Of a stretch of DNA of 64,000 nucleotides, positions 46,615 through 55,199 are shown piece after piece. The DNA lies in assembly GCA_040839025.1 (NCBI GenBank), contig JBFPJN010000001.1, positions 868,001 through 932,000 on the forward strand. Direction: 5' to 3'. Origin of the DNA: Alphaproteobacteria bacterium LSUCC0719 (lineage in GTDB: Bacteria > Pseudomonadota > Alphaproteobacteria > Puniceispirillales > Puniceispirillaceae). Each line of letters opens with the position of its first letter. The first letter of the stretch is position 1. The position numbers and the translations under genes are program-made. The notes beneath the pieces are model-generated. The model searched no databases, had not been told where the DNA came from, and worked only from the letters and a program-made list of their open reading frames with translations.

Positions 46615-47589
46615 ATGAGTGAGAGTGTTGTGATCGATCAGGTGCCCGTCGAGGCACCGGAGCCAGGCCGGCGGGCGACACCGGCAGCGCCAAATGTCGC
46701 GTCCCGACCCGATGCCGCGCTGCCGCCCGTGATCATTTCCGAAGCGATGATCGCCGACCCCGATTACGCCCCCTTCGACATCTATGCCACCGGCACACCG
46801 TCGCCGATCGTCGTATCCTGCCCGCATGCCGGCCGCACCTATCCGGCCAGCATGATCAACGCCGCCGCACAGCCTGTCGAGGCGCTGCGGGGTCTTGAGG
46901 ATTTTGGTGTCGACTGTCTGCTTCCCGAACTGATCGCCAACGGGATCCCAACGGTGATCAACCGCGTGGCCAGAGCCTATCTCGACGTGAACCGGGCGGA
47001 AACGGCGCTCGACAGGACGATGTTCGCCGGTGATGTGGACGCGCCGCCACCCTGTCATCATGTTCGTGCCGGTTATGGGCTGATTCCCCGGCTGACTGCC
47101 GGTCGCACACCGATCTATGCGAAAAGCCTGCCCCCCACCGAGGCGGCTTTGCGGCTGCAATTCGTGCATCGCCCCTATCATGAAACGCTGTCCCACCTGC
47201 TTGACAGCGCCGTTGCCTGGCACGGGCGGGCGCTGCTAGTCGACATGCATTCCATGCCGGCCTATGACAGGCTGAACAACCGGCTTCCCGACATCATCTG
47301 CGGCGACGGCCATGGCAGCACCCTGGATCGGGCCACCGCCACCGCACTGACAGGTTTTCTTCAGGAATGTGGATTGTCGGTCAGCTGGAACCACCCCTAT
47401 GCCGGCGGCTTTATCACACGCAGCTATGGCGATGCACGAACCCCGCGACAGGCGGTTCAGATCGAACTCAACAGGGCGCTCTACATGGATGGGGCGAACC
47501 GGCTCGACCCCGTGCGGGCCGCGACGCTTCGCAGGCATATCGGGGCACTTGGCCGCTTTCTGGCCGAAACCGGGCGGGCGGCAGCCTGA
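46615..47589 (+). CDS. N-formylglutamate amidohydrolase family protein
   Basis: 324-residue metalloamidase-like protein. PIVVSCPHAGRTYP near residue 62 carries the first metal-binding histidine; LDVNRAETALD and LLVDMHSMPAYD follow; RSYGDARTPRQAVQIELNRALYMD is typical of the FGase family. Acts on N-formylglutamate (last step of a histidine degradation route) or a related formylated compound; no hut genes are nearby. ATG at 46615 chosen because the longer frame from 46444 overlaps a repeat and has no family similarity. Confidence 0.83.
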   Translation: MSESVVIDQVPVEAPEPGRRATPAAPNVASRPDAALPPVIISEAMIADPDYAPFDIYATGTPSPIVVSCPHAGRTYPASMINAAAQPVEALRGLEDFGVDCLLPELIANGIPTVINRVARAYLDVNRAETALDRTMFAGDVDAPPPCHHVRAGYGLIPRLTAGRTPIYAKSLPPTEAALRLQFVHRPYHETLSHLLDSAVAWHGRALLVDMHSMPAYDRLNNRLPDIICGDGHGSTLDRATATALTGFLQECGLSVSWNHPYAGGFITRSYGDARTPRQAVQIELNRALYMDGANRLDPVRAATLRRHIGALGRFLAETGRAAA

Positions 47590-47595
47590 CCGGCC

Positions 47596-49035
47596 CTAGC
47601 GCCGCCGTGCCTTGTGGGCATAGGGGTTGTCGCCCTTGCGCATCACCATCCGCACAGGAACGCCCCACAAGCCGAAATCCGTCCGCAATCCTGTCGTCAG
47701 ATACCGGAGATAGCTTTCGGGAAGCGATGCTGGCCGGCTGACAAACAGGGCAAAGGTCGGTGGCCGTGTCTTGATCTGGGTCATATAGCGGATGCGAAGC
47801 CGACGACCATCGACAAGCGGCGGCGGATGCGCCTCGAGCATGCCTTCAAGCCAGCGATTCAGCCTGCCGGTTGCGATGCGCGTGTTCCACAGCCCATACA
47901 TTGAATCGGCGGCGGCCATCATCCTGTCAAAGCCGCGCCCGTGAAGCCCCGACATATTGATCACAGGCACCCCACGCAGCTGCGCCAGCGATGTTTCCAG
48001 CCGGTCGTCGATGCGTTTGGTGGCCGACTGGCGGTCACGAACGGCATCCCATTTATTGGCCCCGATCACCAGACCGCGCCCTTCTTCGGCGATCAGCCTG
48101 GCGATTGCCAGATCCTGCTTGTGAACCTCCTCGTTGGCGTCGATCAGCAGCAGACACAGATGCGCGAACTGGATCGACCGCAACGCGTCTTCCACCATCA
48201 GCTGTTCAACCTTGTTGCTGATCCGGGCGCGGCGGCGCATGCCGGCGGTATCAACCAGCCGATAGGACCGGCCCTTCCAGGTAAAGGGAAGCTCGATGGA
48301 ATCGCGGGTGATGCCGGCCTCAGGCCCGGTCAACAGCCTGTCTTCACCAAGCAACCTGTTGATCAGGGTCGATTTGCCCATATTCGGCCGCCCGACAACG
48401 GCAATCCGCATCGGCTGGTCGGCCTGTGGATCCTGCCAGATCTCGACCGGATTGCCATCCTCGTCAAGCGGCGGTTCATCCGAACCCTCATCATCCACAA
48501 ATTCGTCATCGTCATCCGCGGCAAGCATGTCGATGCCGGCCACCCGCGCGCCTTCGATGATGGCATCATGCAGATCCACAAGCCCCTCGCCATGCGCCGC
48601 GGAAATCGGCACCGGCTCACCAAGCCCCAGCTCCCACGCTTCGGCAAGACCGGCAACGCCGGCGCGGCCTTCGCATTTATTGGCAAGAAGAATGACCTGC
48701 GCGCCCGAACGGCGGATCTGATCGGCAAAGAACTTGTCGGCCGGCGTCACCCCGGCGCGCGCATCAATAACCATCATGGTTACATCGGCAAGCTCGATGG
48801 CGCGTTCCGTCTGCAGACGCATACGGTCTTCCAGACTGCCTGTCGCCGCTTCCTCAAGCCCGGCCGTGTCGATCACCCGGAATTCGAGTCCGGCAAGCGT
48901 GGCATCCCCCTCGCGCCGGTCACGGGTCACACCTGGCTGGTCATCGACAATCGCGTGCTGGCGCCCGACAAGCCTGTTGAACAGAGTCGATTTGCCAACA
49001 TTCGGCCGGCCCACAATGGCGATCGTTACAGACAT
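47596..49035 (-). CDS. der: GTPase Der (EngA), ribosome assembly
   Basis: 479-residue double GTPase needed for 50S maturation. G1 of the first domain is GRPNVGKST at about residue 8 and of the second GRPNMGKST at about 207; NKCE and NKWD are the G4 motifs and DTAGLEE and DTAGMRR the G3 motifs. A KH-like domain ends the protein. A long acidic linker (DDDDEFVDDEGSDEPPLDED) separates the G domains. Start at the ATG giving MSVTIAIVG. Convergent with the amidohydrolase gene; followed upstream by bamB. Confidence 0.95.
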   Translation of the reverse strand: MSVTIAIVGRPNVGKSTLFNRLVGRQHAIVDDQPGVTRDRREGDATLAGLEFRVIDTAGLEEAATGSLEDRMRLQTERAIELADVTMMVIDARAGVTPADKFFADQIRRSGAQVILLANKCEGRAGVAGLAEAWELGLGEPVPISAAHGEGLVDLHDAIIEGARVAGIDMLAADDDDEFVDDEGSDEPPLDEDGNPVEIWQDPQADQPMRIAVVGRPNMGKSTLINRLLGEDRLLTGPEAGITRDSIELPFTWKGRSYRLVDTAGMRRRARISNKVEQLMVEDALRSIQFAHLCLLLIDANEEVHKQDLAIARLIAEEGRGLVIGANKWDAVRDRQSATKRIDDRLETSLAQLRGVPVINMSGLHGRGFDRMMAAADSMYGLWNTRIATGRLNRWLEGMLEAHPPPLVDGRRLRIRYMTQIKTRPPTFALFVSRPASLPESYLRYLTTGLRTDFGLWGVPVRMVMRKGDNPYAHKARRR

Positions 49036-49102
49036 ACACAAAGGCTCATGGCGAAAGATGTCATTCCCAAGCTGGCCGTCAGCGCCGACGGCGCCAGCGG
49101 AC

Positions 49103-50503
49103 CTATTCGACGGCGATCAGGGTGCCGTTCTGTCCCAAAAGGAACATTCTGCCACCGGCCACCTGCGGCGGCGTCAGAATATCCTGTCCTGCGGAAAGGA
49201 CGTCACCGGCCGCACCGGTATCCGCGTCAAACGCCTGCACAAGGCCATTGCGCGACACAACATACACCGTGTCACCGGCCACGACCGGGCCAACATAGCG
49301 CGGCGGGTCTTCCGGCACCACAACATCAATCGGCACCGCGCCGTCAAGCTCGGTGATCCAGCGGACCGCGCCGTCAGAGCGCCGCAGCGCATAGAGCCGC
49401 CCATCGATCGACAGCACGAACACCGTCTCGCCAGCCACCCATGGCATCTCGATCCCACCAATGGCGCGTTCCCATACCGGCAGACCGTTGCGGGCACTGA
49501 ACGCCACAAAACGGCCCGACTGGCTGACCACGAAAATCAGTCCGCCATCGTGAACCGGCGTGGCCCGGACATCACCAAGCCCCTGAATGGCGGTGCGCGG
49601 CAACAACGAGGCGACCGAGTCCGTCCACAGCAATTCACCGGATGCCGCATCGAAATAGGATACCTCGCCAGCGGCACCGGCAAGGACGATCTCATCATTG
49701 GCAAAGGCCGGCGACGGCGCGCCGAACAGCACGGTGTTGCTGACAATGCCAAAATGCTGCCAGAGACGCTCCCCCGAAACCAGGGTAAGCAGCGTCATAT
49801 TCCCGTCCAGATCGGTTACCGCAACACGATCCGAGCCGATGATTGTTGGACTGCCGCGCAGCTGGACATCGGTTTGAATTCCCCACAGGACCGATCCGTC
49901 GGACGGGTTGAGAAGCGCCAGCCGGCGACCACCGGCATGAACGACAAGCCCCTCACGCGACAGGGCAAGCCCACCGGCAATGCCCGGAAACGGATCATCC
50001 TCGATATCCTCGATCCGGGTCGACCAGATCTGGCCACCCTCGCGCACGTCAAAGGCCGACACAACGCCGTTTGGCGCAACGGTAAAGACTCTGCCATCGC
50101 CGACAACCGGCTGTGTCAGCTCGGCCAGAGAGGTTCCCTTGCCGCCGATATCGGCGCGCCAGCTTACCGTCAATGGCGCCTGTAGACGCGGATTGCCGCC
50201 AGCATGACCAGCCGACAGGCCCGGCATCGGGGCTGAATTGATAATGACGACGGCAGGCAGCCCCGCCCCTTCGGCCTGTGCCGCCGGATCGACAGCTTCA
50301 AGCCGGATTTCCGGCAATACCGAAATGCGTGTGCCCTTGAGAATCGGTTCAGGCGGCGTGCAGGCTGCCAGACCAAGAACCGCCACACACCCCACCAGAC
50401 CCAGCATCCGGCGCGCCTGCCGGCCGGCATCAGCCATGTGCCCGGTCCATGATGCAGGTACCAGCCGGAGTTGCGAGAGCGGTGTCATGGGCATGTCAGT
50501 CAC
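49103..50503 (-). CDS. bamB: Outer membrane assembly lipoprotein BamB (PQQ-repeat beta-propeller)
   Basis: 466 residues at most. A lipoprotein signal is visible: RRMLGLVGCVAVLGLAAC with the lipobox cysteine. The rest has repeated beta-propeller blades (GRVFTVAPNGVVSAFDVREGGQIWS, DGSVLWGIQ, AVRWITELDGAVP, YVVSRNGLVQAFDADTG). BamB helps BamA insert outer membrane proteins. The start is uncertain: GTG at 50503 or the ATG at 50437, which gives a more usual signal peptide. Lies 14 bases from the YfgM-like gene and near der, an order usual in alphaproteobacteria. Confidence 0.88.
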   Translation of the reverse strand: MTDMPMTPLSQLRLVPASWTGHMADAGRQARRMLGLVGCVAVLGLAACTPPEPILKGTRISVLPEIRLEAVDPAAQAEGAGLPAVVIINSAPMPGLSAGHAGGNPRLQAPLTVSWRADIGGKGTSLAELTQPVVGDGRVFTVAPNGVVSAFDVREGGQIWSTRIEDIEDDPFPGIAGGLALSREGLVVHAGGRRLALLNPSDGSVLWGIQTDVQLRGSPTIIGSDRVAVTDLDGNMTLLTLVSGERLWQHFGIVSNTVLFGAPSPAFANDEIVLAGAAGEVSYFDAASGELLWTDSVASLLPRTAIQGLGDVRATPVHDGGLIFVVSQSGRFVAFSARNGLPVWERAIGGIEMPWVAGETVFVLSIDGRLYALRRSDGAVRWITELDGAVPIDVVVPEDPPRYVGPVVAGDTVYVVSRNGLVQAFDADTGAAGDVLSAGQDILTPPQVAGGRMFLLGQNGTLIAVE

Positions 50504-50517
50504 GTGCTGTGGCGCCT

Positions 50518-51144
50518 TCAGGATTTCAGGATGGCAACGAGGCGCGCTGCCCGCTGCCGGAGTTCGGCCGACACATCGGCAAGGTCGACAATCATTTCCA
50601 GCTTTGTCAGGGCGGCATCCGTATTGCCATCCTTGAGATCAAGCGCCGCGCCAAGTTCCAGCGCCATCGGCTTCCACGGGCCGGCGCCATCGGCCAGCGG
50701 CGCAATACGCGCCTGAAGCTCGGCCGCGGGCCGGGTATCCGGCGCATTCATCGCCGACAGAAGCAAGGCCGCATCCTGATACAGACCCGCAACCGTCCCG
50801 TCTTCGGCAATGGCGAGATAACCCGCCTCGGCGGCATCGGCGTCACCCGCCTTGGCAAGGCCGGCGGCAATCTGGAATCTGCCAAGAAGTGCATAACCAT
50901 CGGTCAGCTGTCCGATATTCTGTTCCAGCGCTGCCACCGCGTCATCAGCGGCAAGCGATTGCTGATACAGGTTGGCTGCCGCTTCGGCCTGTGACCTTGT
51001 CCAGGCGGAAAAGCCCTGCGATGCGCCAACGCCAAGCACAACAGCGGCCGCCGCGGCAATGACATATTTGCCATATCTGGTCCACAGCGCCTGTGTGCGG
51101 TCGCGCTTCAGATCTTCTTCAATTTCATCAAAAATATCAGCCAT
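50518..51144 (-). CDS. YfgM-like tetratricopeptide membrane protein
   Basis: 208 residues. MADIFDEIEEDLKRDRTQALWTRYGKY is the cytoplasmic lead of the family, then a single membrane helix at about 28-46, then a periplasmic helical TPR-like domain rich in alanine. Known relatives attach to the SecYEG translocon and assist chaperoning. Cotranscribed with bamB. Confidence 0.82.
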   Translation of the reverse strand: MADIFDEIEEDLKRDRTQALWTRYGKYVIAAAAAVVLGVGASQGFSAWTRSQAEAAANLYQQSLAADDAVAALEQNIGQLTDGYALLGRFQIAAGLAKAGDADAAEAGYLAIAEDGTVAGLYQDAALLLSAMNAPDTRPAAELQARIAPLADGAGPWKPMALELGAALDLKDGNTDAALTKLEMIVDLADVSAELRQRAARLVAILKS

Positions 51145-51372
51145 TCACAGACACACTGCCACCGGTCCTAACCGATCGGGACAGCCCCAGTTGGAGATTG
51201 CAGACTCCTGAAGACCCGTTCTAGACCCGGTATCATACAGGGTGACCTGAACCCCAGCCATATCGTCGAGGCCAATGCCGGAAGCGGGCACCGGTTGACA
51301 GCCGGGGTAAACGTGCCCCAACATAACGACAAGTCGCAGAACATCCAACAGAAAAGCGGGTGAAAGTCTGAC

Positions 51373-51702
51373 GTGTCACGCGTGTCCGTTCCAAAGAAAC
51401 TTCGACGCCAGCTTTATTTCTCCAGAACCGAACTCGGCCAGATACTGGCTGCCTACAGCGCGCGCGTTGCCGCAGGCGAATGGCGGGACTATGCGCTGGA
51501 CCATTTACAAGGGTCGGCCCTGTTCTCGATCTTCCGCCATACGCACGAAACCCCGCTATTCGTGATTGAAAAGAAACAACGCCATCCAAAGGAAAAGGCA
51601 CAGTTCCTGCTGCGTGATCGCAACCGTGTTCTGTGTCGGTCGAACTCGGTGACCGATGTGATTGGCCATTTCAACAAGCTGCCACGACTGATCAGCGGCT
51701 GA
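51373..51702 (+). CDS. DUF2794 domain protein
   Basis: 109 residues with the DUF2794 pattern: FSRTELGQILAAYSARVAAGEWRDYALD near residue 16, then SALFSIFRHTHETPLFVIEKKQ. The family is found mostly in alphaproteobacteria and has no known role. ATG or GTG start uncertain: the frame opens with GTG at 51373. Single gene, divergent from the yfgM-bamB-der set. Confidence 0.82.
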   Translation: MSRVSVPKKLRRQLYFSRTELGQILAAYSARVAAGEWRDYALDHLQGSALFSIFRHTHETPLFVIEKKQRHPKEKAQFLLRDRNRVLCRSNSVTDVIGHFNKLPRLISG

Positions 51703-51913
51703 TCCCCTCATCCGCCAGCCGGTTCTTCACAGCCATCTTGGCTGTCTAATATTCATCCACACCATGATACCCGCCATTCGTGACGCGGCATCAAACCGTA
51801 AGTCACCTCTTGTTGTAGACAACTCAATCAGATATCACTTAATTAGAACAAATCATGAACATCAGACCATTGCCATACAGCTGGCCTGATGACAATCATC
51901 GAAGGGGACGGCC
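51703..51913. other. Intergenic region, AT-rich in its second half
   Basis: About 210 bases with no coding sequence supported. The stretch near 51810-51870 is AT-rich and probably holds the promoter of the next gene. Confidence 0.35.
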
Positions 51914-52195
51914 ATGGGAGCATTCAAACGCCAGCTGACCGCGCGCCACGAGCCGGCGAACCCGACAACATTGGGGGATCTGGCAACTGACGGATTACGG
52001 GTCTTCTGCTGGTGCCATCGGTGTGGTCACAATGCCGAACTCGATACCGCGCCGCTGATTGCCAGACTTGGCCCGATGTTTCCTGTTCCCGAGCTTGGCG
52101 GACGCATGCGATGCACATCATGCGACGCGCGCGATGTCGCCACACGCCCTGCCTGGCCGCGCCATGGCGGCGGCCAGATTGCCCGCTATGGCTAG
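51914..52195 (+). CDS. Small putative zinc-ribbon protein
   Basis: 93 residues. Two Cys pairs, CWCHRC near residue 32 and CTSC near residue 67, are spaced like a zinc ribbon. The N-terminus (FKRQLTARHEPANPTTLGDL) is not a recognised domain. ATG is preceded by AGGGGACGGCC. Function unknown. Confidence 0.6.
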   Translation: MGAFKRQLTARHEPANPTTLGDLATDGLRVFCWCHRCGHNAELDTAPLIARLGPMFPVPELGGRMRCTSCDARDVATRPAWPRHGGGQIARYG

Positions 52196-52277
52196 GAAAT
52201 ATGCTCAGGTCATGGACAGCCCTGCATCCATACGATAGAACAGGCCGAGTTTGGACAACAGAAAAGAGAGGCAGCCA

Positions 52278-52493
52278 ATGAACGCAAGTGATACCGCACG
52301 GGTGCAAAGCTATTTGCGTCAGCGTTTCGGCAACAAACGACTGTCACTCGCCAGGCGCGAAAACAAGGATGATTCGGCTGACCTGATGCTGGAAGACGAA
52401 TTCATCGGCGTGGTCTTTCAGGATGACGAGGATGGCGAGGTCTGCTTCCACGTCCAGATTACGATCCTGGGTGAAGATCTGGACGACATGTAA
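52278..52493 (+). CDS. DUF3126 family protein
   Basis: 71-residue protein: YLRQRFGNKRLSLARRENKDDSAD, then VEVYIGDEFIGV-like segment (here LMLEDEFIGVVFQDDEDGE) and QITILGEDLDD. Typical length for DUF3126, an alphaproteobacterial family without known role. ATG at 52278 follows AGAGAGGCAGCC. Confidence 0.8.
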   Translation: MNASDTARVQSYLRQRFGNKRLSLARRENKDDSADLMLEDEFIGVVFQDDEDGEVCFHVQITILGEDLDDM

Positions 52494-52536
52494 GGCGGGG
52501 CTCCTGCCCCCCATCATTCATCAACCACCCTCGCCC

Positions 52537-53163
52537 CTAGCCAAGCCAGCCACCGGCGCGCGCCATGCCAATGGCCAGCGCGAACATCACCAGCGCGATC
52601 ACCATATCCAGAATGCGCCAGGCATTGGGCCGTTTCATCTGCGGTGCCAGCAATGAGGCGCCATAACCAAGGCTGAAAAAGAACACCAGACTGGAGGTGG
52701 CGGCACCCGCGCCATAGGCAAGCCTGTCCGCGCCGTCGAATTGCAGCGACACCGTGCCGATCAACACCACCGTATCAAGATAGACATGCGGATTGCCGAA
52801 GGTCAGAACGGCAACAGTCGCCAGCGTTGGCAGCAAACCGGCAGCCTCGCCCCCATTGTCACTGCCGATGCCGCTGGCGGTACATGCACTGCGAACACGA
52901 AGCACCCCGTACCCGGCAAGCCAGAGCGCGGCAAAACCGAACAGCGCCGGCGCATAGCGTGATGCAAGATCCGCAATCAACAGGGATATGCCCGCCACAC
53001 CGACAACAATCAGCAGCATGTCTGCCAGCGCACAGAACGACACAACCGCCAGTACATGACGCCGCATCAGCCCCTGACGCAGCACAAAGGCATTCTGTGC
53101 GCCGATCGCCAGAATCAAGGAAAAGCCGAGGGCAAATCCGGTGGCAAATGACGACAGAGGCAC
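52537..53163 (-). CDS. LysE/ArgO-family amino acid exporter
   Basis: 208 residues, five to six hydrophobic segments. The start FALGFSLILAIGAQNAFVLRQGLMRRHV is the LysE/ArgO signature and NPHVYLDTVVLIG the second conserved region. Exports basic amino acids such as lysine or arginine. Adjacent to the VOC gene. Confidence 0.88.
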   Translation of the reverse strand: MPLSSFATGFALGFSLILAIGAQNAFVLRQGLMRRHVLAVVSFCALADMLLIVVGVAGISLLIADLASRYAPALFGFAALWLAGYGVLRVRSACTASGIGSDNGGEAAGLLPTLATVAVLTFGNPHVYLDTVVLIGTVSLQFDGADRLAYGAGAATSSLVFFFSLGYGASLLAPQMKRPNAWRILDMVIALVMFALAIGMARAGGWLG

Positions 53164-53166
53164 GCG

Positions 53167-53589
53167 CTACACCACCTGGCCGGAACCGCCGCCCGCAGGC
53201 ATGAGATTGGAGATCTCGATCAGGTTTCCGTCCGGATCACGCACATAGACAGACCATAGCGGCCCGGTGGCACCGGTCTTTTCAACAGGCCCATGTTCAA
53301 GCGCAATCCCATGCGCGGCAAAGCGTTGCTGCCATTCGGCGATCGGCATGTCGCTGAGGAAACACAGATCGACCGCACCGGCCACCGGCTGGCGGGCATG
53401 TGGCACATAGGGTGACGCCGCATCATGGAGGTTGATCTTCTGCTGGCCAAAACACAGCGCCCGCCGCGCCGGGCTGCCATCAGCCGGGTGAAAGGTCTGC
53501 AGCTCCATACCCAGGATGTCACAGTAAAAGGCAATCGTGGCGTCCGGATCAGAGGCCGTCATGACGATATGGTCAATGGATGTGATCAT
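53167..53589 (-). CDS. VOC family protein (glyoxalase-like)
   Basis: 140 residues. ITSIDHIVMTASDPDATIAFYCDILGMEL opens the fold with a metal-ligand histidine; VYVRDPDGNLIEI closes it with the conserved glutamate. Matches the GLOD5-like group. ATG at 53589 or five codons upstream at 53604. Role unknown. Three-base gap before lysE-like gene. Confidence 0.83.
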   Translation of the reverse strand: MITSIDHIVMTASDPDATIAFYCDILGMELQTFHPADGSPARRALCFGQQKINLHDAASPYVPHARQPVAGAVDLCFLSDMPIAEWQQRFAAHGIALEHGPVEKTGATGPLWSVYVRDPDGNLIEISNLMPAGGGSGQVV

Positions 53590-53692
53590 GGTCCGGGTCG
53601 GCACCCTGTTGTGTACATCCCGTCACTCTAGACGCGGCTTCAATGCGGACACAAGGGGGCGATACCACCATCCCGTCATGACACAGCATGTG

Positions 53693-54496
53693 TCAGCACC
53701 CGCGCTGGTTCCGAACCTTGTAAAAAACCGGCTTGGCAAGGAACAGGCCCTCCAGGAAGGCAAGTCGATTTGGCATGATCTCTCTTGCCCGCGCCTCGAC
53801 ATTCGCCGGCAGGCGGCCCGGATGCATGATCATGGTCCAGGCGAACAGCGCCGATTCCGCCATATCTTCCTTTTTCGGCAGGCGCTTTGCATATTTCGTG
53901 ATGAAGTCACCATCCGCCTTTTGCGCCGCCAGCCATTCTTTCGAACGAACATATTTACTGTCCAGCGTCGCATGAACCGATTCGTGGAACACGGTTTCCT
54001 CAAGATCGTGATTGCGGATGCGGGTCTTGATGTTAGCCGAATAGAGGACGAAGAAATGGCCCTCGCTCTCGCCAAAGGCGGTTTCGTCACCGCGGTGGAT
54101 CACGACATGGTCAAGGGTGGCACGCATGAATGTCGGCAGCTTGCCGACAGCCTCGGCAACGGGCTCCACTGACTGCAGTGCCTTCTTCTCCGATTTGAAT
54201 TTCGCATGTGCCCACAGCCCGACCGTTGTCCCGTCTGTATAATTGGCGGTAAAGATAAAGGCGTCCTTGACCATCAGACTGTTGGTACGCTTGTCCGGCA
54301 TCTCGGCTTCGCGCCGGCCTTCAAAACTCAGACAGGCAAAGGCGCTGTCGTCCGAGGTGGCGATGAATTCAAGGTCGTTCGACACCACGGAATTTGGATA
54401 GAGAGGCGCGCCAGTCGCGACCGAACCCAAGGCGACAAGGGACAGACATCCAGCAAACAGCATCCTACCCGCAGATGAAAAACAAATCCTCTTCAT
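53693..54496 (-). CDS. Putative secreted zinc metallopeptidase-like protein
   Basis: 267 residues with a signal peptide (about 1-30, RMLFAGCLSLVALGSVATGA). A central segment reads EETVFHESVHATLD, an HExxH-type motif with serine and valine between the histidines. I do not recognise a named family. A C-terminal acidic helix (ESALFAWTMIMHPGRLP) might provide a third ligand. The whole frame is intact. Confidence 0.55.
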   Translation of the reverse strand: MKRICFSSAGRMLFAGCLSLVALGSVATGAPLYPNSVVSNDLEFIATSDDSAFACLSFEGRREAEMPDKRTNSLMVKDAFIFTANYTDGTTVGLWAHAKFKSEKKALQSVEPVAEAVGKLPTFMRATLDHVVIHRGDETAFGESEGHFFVLYSANIKTRIRNHDLEETVFHESVHATLDSKYVRSKEWLAAQKADGDFITKYAKRLPKKEDMAESALFAWTMIMHPGRLPANVEARAREIMPNRLAFLEGLFLAKPVFYKVRNQRGC

Positions 54497-54634
54497 GTTC
54501 TGATTATGTCCTGTTCATGTTTCACCAAAGCTGGCAAGGCCATACGGCCCCTAATAGGCGAAAGATAACAGACAGTTAGTTAATAAATTGTTAATTATAT
54601 TTAATAAATATAATGTTTGGGTGCAGATGATACC

Positions 54635-54982
54635 TTACACCTCTATCCTGTCGTCATGGCTTGGCGGCGTCGATGTAACGGTGAACACCAGATCGGCATG
54701 ATGCCGATTGCTGATCCGATGGGGCAGCCCGGCGGTTACGTGGATGCCGTGGTGGGGATGAATGGTGAATGCCTTCCCCGCAATTTCCATTGTCGCGATA
54801 CCTGACAGGACAAAGAAGAATTGTTCGGCGTGCTGGTGATAATGCATGGTTTCGGCGCGACCTGGCGGCATCCGTTCGTGGATGACGCTCAGACACTCCG
54901 ACATGACCAGATGCCATCCGTCACAGCCATCTCCCCAGATGTAATGTTCGGCTGTGTCATTGCTGATCACTGACATCGGCAT
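54635..54982 (-). CDS. Cupin-domain protein
   Basis: 115-residue cupin. MHYHQHAEQFFFVLSGIATMEIAGKAFTIHPHHGIHVTAGLPHRI contains both cupin motifs with the metal ligands H-x-H and the later H. Substrate unknown. Start at ATG 54982 next to a short intergenic space divergent from the VCBS gene. Confidence 0.78.
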   Translation of the reverse strand: MPMSVISNDTAEHYIWGDGCDGWHLVMSECLSVIHERMPPGRAETMHYHQHAEQFFFVLSGIATMEIAGKAFTIHPHHGIHVTAGLPHRISNRHHADLVFTVTSTPPSHDDRIEV

Positions 54983-55199
54983 CCCCGCCCCCTGATTGCA
55001 CCATCATGACTGTCCATTATTATGTCCTTGTTCGGCTTTGCAAGCTTACAACACCGTCACAGCATTCTTGAGCATCGCAGCTAGACAGGGCGAAACCGGC
55101 GGCGTCTTTCCGGCGATGCCGCAAGGCAGGCGTTGGCCGGAAGCCGCATATGGACTAGCATCCAGTCTTTATGACCGGTTTGACGAGGCGTTCTGGAAA

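Noticed and set aside
54996-55199. N-terminal extension of the VCBS-repeat protein
   Set aside because: The frame is open from 54996 but the residues are unlike a mature domain, and a proper signal peptide begins only after 55200.
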